Shown: positions 51,401 to 63,400 of the stretch, in pieces
Layout of the letters: every line of letters starts with the position of its first letter
Position numbering within the stretch: the first letter of the stretch is position 1
NCBI RefSeq assembly: GCF_000972845.2
Contig: NC_040017.1
Span: forward strand, 22,777,606-22,841,605
Length of the DNA stretch: 64,000 nt
Reading direction: 5' to 3'
Source of the DNA: Larimichthys crocea
Lineage: Eukaryota > Chordata > Actinopteri > Sciaenidae
Program-made: the position numbers and the translations under genes
Notes under the pieces: generated by a model
Database searches by the model: none
Seen by the model: only the letters and a program-made list of their open reading frames with translations
What the model was told of the DNA's origin: nothing

Positions 51401-54400
51401 AAATTAAAACAAACAAAAAAAAAAAGTTCAAAGTTCAGATATTGTTTATTTAATAGTTTTTGTAGTTGCCACAGTTCTTGGGCCTTTTTACAGAAACATC
51501 CTCTGTCTGTGTCATTCTAATTTAAGATGACATTACAGAAACATAAAATGATCTCAGTGTTTGAATTTGCTGATAATATCCTAACTGAATATAAAAATAT
51601 ATATTTATTCAAATATTTAATTCTTTCTGCAATTAACTGTTTATGCTAAATTCATTTTTTGTCATTCATCATTGGCAACTGGAATTCATGGATTTCATGC
51701 ATTTGTTCTTTAAAGCTACATTACAACCAGTTCACCATATNNNNNNNNNNAATTACAGCGCCTCCTAGTGGACAAATGACACCAAATTTTATTGGCACAC
51801 TTTGGGGCGGGTCTCGATGCACGTGACCAAATTTGGTCTTCGTAAGTCAAAGCGTTGCCGAGATATGAGCAAACGCCCTGTTTGGCGGCGTTGCCGCCAA
51901 CAGTGATTGGCTAACATGAATAGTTGGCATCACCTATCAATGGGGCCACCCACAGTACCTGTGGATATCACAATTTCATTTCAAATACAAACACTTTAGG
52001 ATATATGAGCAAAAACAATGTTTTGCTAATTATAGCGCCCCCTAGAGACGTTATGACACCATATTTGTTTCCTGCACTTGGGACACAGCCCCGAAGCATG
52101 CCATGCAATTTGGTTTTGTTTCGCCAAAGCGTTCCTGAGATATGAGCTGACATCGAAATTGGCGCCTTCGCCGCTGATTCCGATTGGCTGTAGCACACAA
52201 ACAACGTCGAAATTGAGAAATCCGACTAATAACTTTTGTGCGTATTGGCCTGAATATACTCTGTGCCGATTTTCGTGAGAACCGCTGAAAATTTAGTTTC
52301 ACTTTTGACATTTTCCAATATGGCGCAAAATCTATCATGGCGCATTATGACGTCATAGGGTGCATTGAACTCCCTATGATCCAAGGATTCCAACGATACC
52401 TTGTTTTTGAAAATCGNNNNNNNNNNCTGGTGTCGGCACGTACAGCTACAACCTCACTTTAAAAAACACCACAACTATTCTGAGGCATTTACATATTCTT
52501 TCATGTTTTAACCAGTTTTTATTGTTAATGGGTGAACTGGTTGTAATGTAGCTTATAAGAACAAATGCATGAATCCATGAATTCTCAGTTGCCCCAATGA
52601 CTGAATGACAAAAAAAAGAATTTAGCATAAACAGTTATTGCAGAAAGAATTAAATTTTGAATAAATATTATATTTTTTATTCAGTTAGGATATTATCAGC
52701 TAAATTCAAACACTGAGTCATTTTATGTTTCTGTAATGTCATCTTAAATTGAATGACACAGACAGAGGATGTTTCTGTAAAAAGGCCCAAGAACTGTGCA
52801 ACTACAAAACTATTAAATATAACAATATCTGAACTTTGAACTTTTTTTTTTGTTTGTTTTAATTTTTGTTTGTTTTGTTTGTTATTTTTTTGTGCATTTT
52901 TTTGCGTCCTTGGACGCAGGGGAAACCAGAGCACCTGGGAGAAACCCGGAGAACTCGATGTTCTTTAGTTCTCCCTCCTCCTCTTCCACCTCGTGGTTCC
53001 TCAACCCCAGAAAGTGACGGGTCCTCTTCCGACAGAAGGTGGTTCTGCTGTCCTGTCTGGAGATTTCCCTGAGCGCCTCTCTGGGATTCGAGGGCCCGTG
53101 CGGACTGATGGTTGCCTGCTGCTCGCACTGGTTGCCTCGCCTGCTTCGGTTGGTTCGAGTGCCAGTGCAGGGGCATGGTCGCCTGCTTCTCACACTGCTT
53201 GTTACTCACCGGGCTTCAGCCTTCTTTGGTGGTGTTGTCACTTACTGTCTGTGATTTTTTGGAGAGCCTCTCTCTCACGCCTGGAGCTCAGTGGATGCTT
53301 CAGGTTGAGTGGATCTGAACACTGAGCTGAGTTTTCAGGCTGTCCAGCTCGCTTCAAAAATCTTTTCCGCTCACGGGCGTTTTGGTGCAGGACGGTGATA
53401 CCCTTCTGCCATCTGTTGACGATGGCTTGCTGATCAGCTCCCTCAACCGTTTTTTGAGTGTTCACTTTATAACACGCGTCAACGCCTCTCTTTATCTTAC
53501 CTTACCTGAGATTCCCTCCCCCTCTCTCCCACGCCACCCGATGATTCTCCCTGCTGATCTTCTTTCTCCTCTCCCCCCCCCTCTTTTTCCGTCCCCTTCT
53601 TAAGCTTCTTTTACCCCATTCCGCCCTTCTCCGTGGTCTTGGCTACTTCCGTTTCAAGCTCACGCTGCAGGGTCTCGGCCTGCTCTCTGACCGTGGTGAC
53701 TTCGGCCTCATACTTCTGGGTAGTCTCGTGCATCTTGTCCAGTTCCTTCTTTAGAGTCATGTTCTTTTCCTTTTCACCTTCAATCTCTGCAGAGAACTCG
53801 TCCTGACTGAGCTTGTGTGTCTCTTGCAGCTCCTCGTAACTTGTCTGCAGGAGTTTCTTCTGCTCAAGCTCCTTCTCAAGGTCAAACCTCAGGGTGTCAG
53901 CCTGCTGCTTGACCTCATGGAGTGACACACTCGCCTTCTCCAGTTGTTCTTGGAGAGTCTTGTTCTTCTCCCTCTCTTCCTGGAGTGCCTTGAAGGCTTC
54001 TTCGTAGTCAGACTGCACGAGATGCTTCTGCAGGATCTCATTATCAAGATCACACTGAAGGTAAAAGGCTTGCTTTTTGAGCTTGGGGACATCATTTTCA
54101 TACCTGGCGTTAAGCACTTGGTACGAAATATTGAGGCGTTCCAGTTCCTCCTGGAGAAGCTTGTTTTTGTTCTGCTCTGCCTGGAACTTTTCCTCATTAA
54201 TGATGTGGGCCACCTGAAGCTCCTCATAGTCGACCTGCAAGAGTTTCTTTTTCTTCCTCTTGGTGTTGTCGCTGACTTGGTTGGCGATCTTTGCGGTGCT
54301 GAGAGTTTCTGGATTGGTGTACTTCTTGAGTCTCTCTAGCTCCTGCCTTGTCTCTTTTTCCTTGTTGATGAACGACTCCTTCAAGGATTTTTGTCTCTTC

Positions 54401-57400
54401 AGCTGTGCTTTTGTTTCCTCCAACTCTTGGTTGAGTTGGCAGCTGGTCTCACAAAAGCAGCCGCGTACGGTCTGCTCTTCATCGCTCCTCTGGTTACCAC
54501 TGGGGTTCCCCGGGCGCTGCATTTTCTTTCTTTGGCTGGTAGTCAGTCACAAAGTAATGCTTGTAGGTTGCAGTTGTAGATCTCTGACGAACAGTTGTAT
54601 TCTGTATCAGTCGTTGTCTCTTTGCAAATTGTCTTTTCTGGCTCTTTCTCACTGTGGTATCACGATTTGAAAGGTCTGAAAGGATCTGACTGACTGAAGC
54701 GTCGTGGCCTTATATACAGTCCTGATGATGTCACAATGCATGTGCCTTTAATGTGTGGTTTTGCTTTGATCTGTACAGTTCCATTTGTCCCGCCTCTTTT
54801 TTTCTCTGATTTGTTTACATTCTAAGTCACATGGTGTAATTCAAATGTAAACACATGGCTGCACTGCCAATAGGGCGGCAGCCAGAGCCACCACACTCTT
54901 CAGAAACCTGTAGGTGACGTCGCGGATACTACATCCATTGTATACTGTCTATGGTCTGCCTCAGAGTACGATGCTGGTCTGCACCATGGTGCAAGATCAT
55001 TCAGTTATTTACATACACTCTGTAAATCAAAGACACATGAATGAGCAAATAAAAAAATGTCAGAAGAAATATTTACTATTTAGTTTCTCATAAAAGTGTA
55101 GATTGTGAGTAGATTGTGTTGAAATCCGTGACTGCACTGCTTCATTATTTACCCTCATCTCGACCCTAACAGTCCTGGACTAATTTATCTGGCTCCGGAC
55201 TTTCAGTCAGTCAGTTTGATTGTGGTCATTTCATTAAAACAAAAACAATACAGGCCACAACATTAATGTCGGACCCACCAAGGTCGATGGTCCAAGTGCA
55301 CTTGTTGAGCCACCATTTTTCTACAGCAGCCCAGAGCAAACAACCCAAAGATGATCTAGAAATGGCCTTTTTATGTGAATTTCTGCTACTTCACTGCTGG
55401 GTGCCATTAAATCCTACACACTGGAATATAAGTATCAGGACAGTGAGTCTTTTTTTAGCATATTAAGGAGAAAATGTAAAATTCTGTGGAAATAAATAAC
55501 ATATATATTTTTTTAATTCTTTCACTGTATATTTTATCTTTAACTTTATCTTTACATGGTAAGATGCCACAAGTTCACACTAGCTCCCTGAGCCAGGCTG
55601 ATTTTATTGGCTAAAAAAAAAAATCTAAATTCCAGCATTAAATCTCTCAATGCAATGAGTCACAGATTGAAAAATATAAGAATGTGGACTATTCATGGGT
55701 GGGTGGTGGTATGTTTATTGTACTTGACATTTAGACTGACCTGAAAGAGAGCTGAGGAATCTATTCTGAAACCATCTGACCCAGGTTGCCTCACTAGAGG
55801 TAAAGCTCCAGGGTCATCCACAGCCAGGAAAGCATTGAAAGCTACATTGCCAAACGCCCGGGCCTGGGTCTCTGGCTGGGCCTTGTCCTGGAGTGAGAGG
55901 AAAGAATATTATAGCTTTGAATGGACACAAACCACATGTGATATGATGAGAGATTTTTTTTTTTTTGTGCTTACAATGATCTTGAATCTGTAGAGTAGTG
56001 ATGGGGCGTCAGCCAGACAGCCAAACTCAAAGTTGCTGGGGTTGTATTTGGGGACATATCCATCAGCTCCGGTACACAGGAAGACTTTCTCTATGTTACA
56101 AATGAATGAGTCGCCCAAGTTCTGCACTGGATCCACCATCACTCGACCATAAATTGTATCCCCTGAGGGAATAGAAATTCAGTTTTCATCATTGCAAAAC
56201 ACATGTAACACAACACATCTGCACAAACTTGATGGTTTAATTGAAAGTTGTACTTTATTCTCTTTTCTTTTGCTCAGACTATAATATTGGGCACAGCATT
56301 AGGCTAAAACTCTTTCACACTCACTCAGACAACAGCTTTGAGAACTTTTCAAAGACTTTCAAGATATTGTTGAGAGAAATAAAAGTCAGGCTCTTGTAAT
56401 TAGCTTGGTTTGGGTAAAGACATGAAAGTGGTCAAATGACAATTCATGGAGCTTCAATTTCCTTTCATTTTTTATCCTGTTTGCTCAGGAAATAATGGAG
56501 AATTATGCTAAATCAACAGAAATATTCATCACAAAGGGATTTTCTTTTGATCTGTAGAATGGAGAGAAAGTCCAAGGAGCTAAGCAATTAAACACATTCA
56601 GAGTCATCCAATCCATTTCAATAACTTTATGGCCTATTTTGTTTTTGTTTTTTTCAATTATTTGTTTTTAATCCACAACCTTTCAAGAGCAATATGAAAT
56701 ATAACGAATGCTTAAATTGTTGTCTTACCCTGCGAGAAAGCAGTGTCACTCTCCTGTCCAAAGCCCATGGAGCCATCCGAGAGCCAGAGCATCCGTTTAG
56801 AGAGTAAGATCATCTGCGTGTTCAGACTGAACTCAGCAGCCACGGGGTCGCTCACCTAGAAACACATGGAAGAAGAAGCAAAGAGTCTTTCTTTCTTCTT
56901 TTATATTATTTGCGATGTCTTTTTATGTGTATGTCTTATTTTAAGACATTGGGGTCGGATACATTTTTAGCTGTGATTTGTCATTATTTCTGGCATTTTA
57001 TGGGCAAAACCATTTACCATCCATTTCAGCTTTGCTATTATCACTCTAGGTGGTCTCTTGGTGCTGTGGGTGGTTAGATGTTGGCAGACACATAACACTG
57101 CAGTTGCAGGTAAATGGATTAAAAGGGGGATGATCAGAGTTTTGTTCTTATGTGTTCTTGATTAGATGGAATGAACCAGGAGGGGCATGAACGGCAAGAA
57201 AGAAATGACTGAACAGGAGCCAAGAGGTGTGGCTTACAGGAAGCAATGAATGGGTGAGTAAGGGGGGGAAAAATGTCCTAAATAAACTTTCACAAAGATT
57301 CGTAGACACTAAATGTTACCGCATGTTTTGTCACATAAAATGTTATATGTATACATTTTAAATTTTAAATTACCTGCTGAAAGCGGATATCCATGTCAAA

Positions 57401-60400
57401 GGTAAGAGGCTCTCTGGGATTGCAGACAGGAGGGATGGTGTACTCCAGACTGGGAGGGGATGTACACGGGACCAACTTCACCGTGTATGTGCCAGAGTAG
57501 TCACGCACCTGCCAGGGGAAATGATGTTCATTAGGAATCAGGTTTTAAAAACAGCAAAACAATTAAGACTGCTCCTTTAGAAGAAAAAAAAAAAAGTTTA
57601 CTCACAGCAAAATCAGAAACAAAAGTCCACTGCTGGATGGGCTGATTGTAGGTTGGCTCACTCCTCACAAGACTAAGGTTAAAGGTCAAACCAGGGTGGT
57701 CGGGACACATGACCATGGAGGTAAGGGGTGAAGCTGATGGAAAAATGTAATTTTATGTATCAGTATAGTCAGCACACAAGTTACCATCTGTTTTAACTAA
57801 TGATAAATATGCTACGAAAAGAGAATTATCGCACTGTCACAGATAAAGAGCTGAGTGAATCTTCTCCTACATAATTATGACATGCTATAAAATAAAATTA
57901 ATTTATAACTCTACATCACTTTTATATGGAATAGTGTACCTGGATGTGCAAAAACAAACAGGCCTCTGAATCGTGCCTCAGTGCGGAAGTTGACTACTAG
58001 TCGTCCCTGACCATTTATACGCATACTCGTCGGGTAGAGGGCACCTGCAGAGACAGACACAAGGAGCTTAATTTGGCTGATTAATTCATTTGCAACACCT
58101 AATTTAGTGTACAACTACTGTTCAAGTCTTACCTTGTAGTTCAGCCTCTGGTGGGCTACCAATACCGTCTCTCCATAAGATGGCAGTGTCGTACACAAAT
58201 GTGAGCCTCAGCTCTGACTGTAAATCAAAGTGCTGCCATCCTCCTGCTCCCACAGGGGAGTGGAAGACATAGGACACATGGAGTGGGACTCGAAGGGTCA
58301 CATAGGACTGGACCAGATTCAGCACCTGCAGTAAAAAAAACCCAACATCAACATGCCGAGTCAGAGCAAAGTACTAGTAAAGTACCTCCTGTAAGTGATT
58401 TAGCACTTTTCACAAAGTAAGGTCACAAAGTGCTTCACAGGAGAATTTTTAAATAAATCTGTGAAAAATAAGAGCATAGGAACAGTAAAAAGAAGCAAAC
58501 AATAAAACATAGCCAACAACTGACCACAGAAAATTATAAAACACAGACAGCATGAGATGTGACACAGGCCAGGTCGCATAAAGAAGTCTTCAGCTGCTTT
58601 TAAAGGCGTCAACAGAGACTGCTGCACAATGTCTACAGGAAGACATTTCCACAGTGTCAGAGGCACCACCTTTTGTTTTTAGGTCATAGATCTTTACATG
58701 AACTTAAAAATTATTCCTGAACTTAATTGAAAGCCACTTTTTACAAGATAAGAATAACATTCTACAAATAAATAAAACAACCTCTGTTCTGAGTACGGCT
58801 TCATTAATATGTTTTCTTGAACTCATGAACTTAAAACACACTTTCCTGGGAAATCATGTCTATAATGTAAACTTCAAACATTACATATGTACATTTACTT
58901 GATGTTCTACAGCTGTGAGGTTTAATGTATTCTCTGTAGTGTTCATGGGCTCCGACCATTTTAGATGAAGTAAGTGCATTTTTTTATCTTCTCGCTTTGA
59001 TACATTTCAGCTGCAAATGTGTCTGAATGTGTATTGCTGTTTTTAATTGACATCAAAAAATAAATTCACATTTGTTAGGAATATTGAATTCCTCTGAACT
59101 TTGTTTTTCCTCTAAAAGAGCTGTCCATAAATACTCAAACAGATTCCAAGTGGTGAAAGAGAAAAGTTTTTTTTTTTTCCTGGTATCTGCACTTTCCTCT
59201 GACCTGTGAGAGTTACCTGCCTGCACTGGCTCTGTGTTCATGTGGAGACGTGCCTACGCCTCTGGGTGCTGAGAGCTCAGGCAAATGATTTGCAAAATGG
59301 CCTTCTGACACAACCTGCTGGGCTTTAATAGATTCCTGTGGTAGTGTTAAGCTGGGCACTAAGCCCTACTCGGTGACATGACACTGGCCCCGGCCTGCAC
59401 AGAACTGTCTGCACTCAGCCTGCCTGCCCACTTAGAGGAGCACTCAGGTCACAGGGCACCCACCAACAAAGGCACTTTCTTTTTCTATTGATCTGCCGTA
59501 CAGATCCTGAAACTAAATCTGTGATTCCTCAGTCTTGGCATTTACATATTGTCTTTTGCTCTGTTCAACAGTAACCATAGCAACAAAATCTACATACAGA
59601 GCTGTACAAGAGCTGAACGTATAGCACCACTCCCCCTTGATGGAAAGACAGTATGGACAAGAATAGATTTTTATTACTAGATGTGTCTTCTTTAGGATTT
59701 GGAGACAAACAAGAAAGAATTAAAATCATTTTTTTCTTTTTTTTCTTTCATAACATGCTGTTATTTTCTTCTATAAATTATTGGATTATTGATATGGTCA
59801 CTAATAAATGAAAAAATAGATAAAGTCAGCACACTCACAAGTATGTGCATGTCATCATCTGATCTCACGGTATTAAGACTGGTCAAGCTAAAGTTTATAT
59901 CACCGGCAGCTGCCTGCTTACTTGTCAAGACATGTTTTTTTTTACTACAACATTCACATTTAAATCATGTGGCTACAGGCAACAAAGTTCCACTTGTGGA
60001 GAAAGGCTGTTATCGCCTGGGTGATGCCTTTGTTATTAAATAAACCTGAAGCCATGTAAAATGAGAAACTCTCATTAAAATAACAAACCAATATACGCTC
60101 TTATATACCTTTAGAGCCAAAACACATTTGCAAGCGCTGTAAGGCTTTAATTAATAATAGTGAGTGTAGTGGAGGTTTTCGCCATGATGTGCCCTGTGCA
60201 CTCTTCCAGCCCTTCTTTATCAACACGCTGCCTTAATTAACTGCAAGTCAACTAAGAGTAGGTTTCCAAGGTGAATGCAAATGTCGAAGGCTGCAAGACA
60301 TGAAAAAGCTTTGAGATCTCCTCCGTTCCAGCTCCACATATAACAGCTGATGCTGCAAACAGCACATTGTGCACGAATAGAGATTTTTATGAGGCTGTTG

Positions 60401-63400
60401 GTTATTGACTTGCCGGTTTGACAAGTCAAATCTCTGGTCTTACCAGGGGTTAAAGGAAGCAGGGTGTCAGGTTAGTCATTATCACAAAGGTTAACATGGG
60501 TCTCCAGACCATAATGGATGGCTTCTCCACAGGCTATAATTTAGGATCTTGAAAGTAAAACCAAGCAGGCAAGCAGGGTTTTAAAAGGCCTGTAAATTAT
60601 TAATCAGGATTGAAAATCCAGAAGTATTCTGGAATTAAAATGGGCAAGACTTGTTATAGGACAGAACAGACCGGTAACTGAGTCCAAAGTCCTTTATTGA
60701 ACTAACTCATGTCACTTCATGTCAGGAGATGACAAAAGGGGTCAAAGGTGAGCTAAAGCACAAAGGTGGGACTGCTTACCTGTCCATCAGTCCCAATGGT
60801 GCCTCCACAGTCACTGAGAAGCTCAGACATGTCATAGTAGCTGGTGAATTCCCACAAACACGCTTCCAAGTTGAGGTTTCTATAGAATCGTAGTGTACTG
60901 GATCCCCTGAGGGAAGTACTGTACTGGTAAGGGGCCGTCTCCCCAATCACTTCTGGATTTTTGGTGGCTTCAGTAAGGAAGCTGTAGCGAGTCTTGACCT
61001 CAGCATAGTCCAGCAAATTAGAGCAGCGATGGTTACCAACACGGGTACCGTCAGGGCTCAGTGTGAGCTCAAAGTTAGAGAGGGGCCGGGTGGACACTAC
61101 AGGCAACATACCTGAGGGAGGATACACACATAGGAGTCAGACAGTACAGAAAGCATAGAAATGTTGGATTAACTATTAAGAAAAAACTAACTGAAGTAGT
61201 TTCTTGTTAAAAGAATGTGGTTGATGAGTGACATATGGAAACAGAATGGTTCCTTGCTTCAGGAGTTTCAAACCAACATCCTGCCTCAAAGTGATACTTT
61301 AACTGATGAACGTTGTTCTATACATTCAATCTGCTGTTCTTACCGTCAATGTGAGGCATGGTGACGGTTAGTTTGATGAGGTTGGGGTGGTCTGTGTCTT
61401 CTGTTCCAGTGTACCGCAGCTTGGCAGAGAAAGGCTCAGCCCCCACTGCACCTGCAACACGAGGCTGGCACATTCCTGCGACGGATGCCGTAAACAAACA
61501 AACATCAAACATTTTGTTTCCCTAAAAATACTCCACAGGAAAATTCTTTTATGTTTTAGTTTTCTGTCAAAGCAAGGACAGCAAGTACTGCAGTGGTAGT
61601 GCAAAAGGCAGCCAGCAGCTGCTTATCGTGTCGGAACCATTTTCATAAAAGTGACTAAATATTTCTTTTCTTTTTTTTTGGCTTTTTCAAGCTTTATTTC
61701 TCATAGAGACAGCTGTAGAGTCACAGGATGTTGTAGGGAGAGAGAGATGCTGAATGACATGCGGGAAAGAGCCACAGGTCGGATTCGAATCCTGGGCATC
61801 CGCATCAAGGACAGAGCCTTTGCACATGGGGCGGCTGGTCTACCAACCAGTAACTAAACATTTCAAGCTTGAGAATGTGCTGTACTCACCCTCGTCCATG
61901 CTGACGGACACTACGGGGCTACTGAGCTCCAGGCCTTCATCCCCATTAACGTTCACACCCCTTGCAGCACACTGAACCCTGGAACCAGCCTGAAAGTAGA
62001 CTGAGTCCAGAGTGATGAGCTTGGAAGAGGTGAAGAAGGTATCAAAGTCAACTTCCCTCATAGGGCTGGTGACACCATCGGGACCGGTGGGGGCACTAAC
62101 TAGCCAACGATAACGAGTTAGGGTGTTGTTGATGTTCTCGCTCACACAGATGGATCCTGTTTTGTCATAGTCTGGGTACTTAGGGTTACAGGCCTGGAAA
62201 GGAAAAAATAAAAATGTGAGTGAAATGCACCCTAAAATCACTACTTCTGTATACTCCTGTGAGCCCTCAAGGTAGCTTGTAATTGAGAAGTACTACTTCA
62301 TTAACAGTATTCATCTGTTCAAAATTATACTGACAAATGCTAAATGAATCATTAACAGAGAAAATCACTGAAAACTATCAGTCAGTAAGTATTTATATGA
62401 CTATCCCATGGGACATACAGTGACACAAATGACAGGGTATCCAGCCACGGGGAGAGAGTCCCTGTTTCTGTCGATGTCATCGTAATGCAACAGAGAAACC
62501 ACTTTGGGCACTGAGGGGAAGGTGACATCTGCCATGCTGTTCATCTCCTCGATATAGATTATGGCTTTGTTCATCTGTTGATTGACAAGCAAGGCAATTA
62601 AGACAACGTAAATAGAGAACAAATTGATGCTGTTGACACTTGACAGTTAAATTACATGCTAATTTGGCTTAATTTTCACCTTTGTTTCTGCCACCATGTT
62701 CTCATCAGGCTTCAGGTGAACCGTGAACGCCTCCCTCATTTCTCTGACACTATCATATAAAATCTCCACCTCCACATAGTGCTCTGTGTCACCCTTCTTG
62801 AAAACAATTTCTGCAGAGAAAGGAGAGATTTGACAAAGTTTTTTTTCTCTCAAATTCTGTCAAATAATAAATAAATGAATTAATCAATTTATGAATTAAT
62901 TAATGAATTACCCTCAGATATTGGATGGTAGTCCTCCCCAGATGTGGCAGATCCATCCTTGGTGTGAACTCGGACAACGGAGACTTTAGAGGTGTCTCCA
63001 TTGCGCAGCACTGGGATCTTCACCACAGACACTTGGCCACTTTCCTTCGGCTCATTCACACTGAATTTAGTCTCTCCAAACCTAATAATCGCCTCTGAGA
63101 AAGCATGACATACAGTTTTAGTCATGCTAGTCATCTGTAACATTACAGCATATTGCATTATTAAAGCACTTGTATGTACAGCTATTTGGACTTGTCGCCC
63201 CCATGGAAATATAATAAAATACACTATGGTAGATCTAGGGAAACTGAGATGAAAGACACAGACTAAACTAATTGTCCCCATTTTTTTCATTAACATAATT
63301 TCTGCTATCAGGATAACTTAAAAGATGTTTATATAGAAATTCTGCACATTATGGCATTCAAACAGAAATATTGTAAGGGACAACAAAAAACAAAGATTTC

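Larger units (their letters stand above)
45169..51740 (+). repeat. left arm of large inverted repeat (error-rich)
   Basis: Reads as the reverse complement of 52530-59333 over its whole length, including frem2 exons, introns, interspersed repeats and the coiled-coil gene. Differences are mostly scattered one- or two-base insertions and deletions that break every reading frame, with few clean substitutions. That is the error style of raw long reads rather than of old duplicates. It ends at an N gap. Confidence 0.9.
42999..55740 (-). other. last intron of frem2 as assembled
   Basis: The intron lies between the penultimate exon (ends 55741) and the last exon (starts 42998). It contains, from left, a hAT-like element (43431-44779), the left arm of a palindrome (45169-51740), two N gaps around a tandem repeat (51751-52416), and the right arm with an intronless coiled-coil gene (54522 down to about 52950). 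If the left arm and centre are artefact, the real intron is about 5.4 kb rather than 12.7 kb. Confidence 0.8.
52530..59333 (-). repeat. right arm of large inverted repeat (intact frem2 exons)
   Basis: Counterpart of 45169-51740. Its outer two thirds carry clean, in-frame frem2 exons and so look well corrected. The inner part (about 52940-53620) also has indels. Beyond 59333 the sequence no longer matches the left flank. Confidence 0.9.

Noticed and set aside
45169..51740. Recent genuine inverted duplication of frem2
   Set aside because: Not excluded, but the indel-dominated differences, N gaps and unmerged direct repeat make an assembly artefact more likely.
53944..54670. Plus-strand frames opposite the coiled-coil gene
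   Set aside because: Leucine-rich antisense translations are expected opposite Gln/Glu/Lys-rich coiled coil; no promoter or domain.
61781..61792. tRNA gene
   Set aside because: Only the B-box-like core is present; no A-box, acceptor stem or anticodon arm fits, so it is a repeat.
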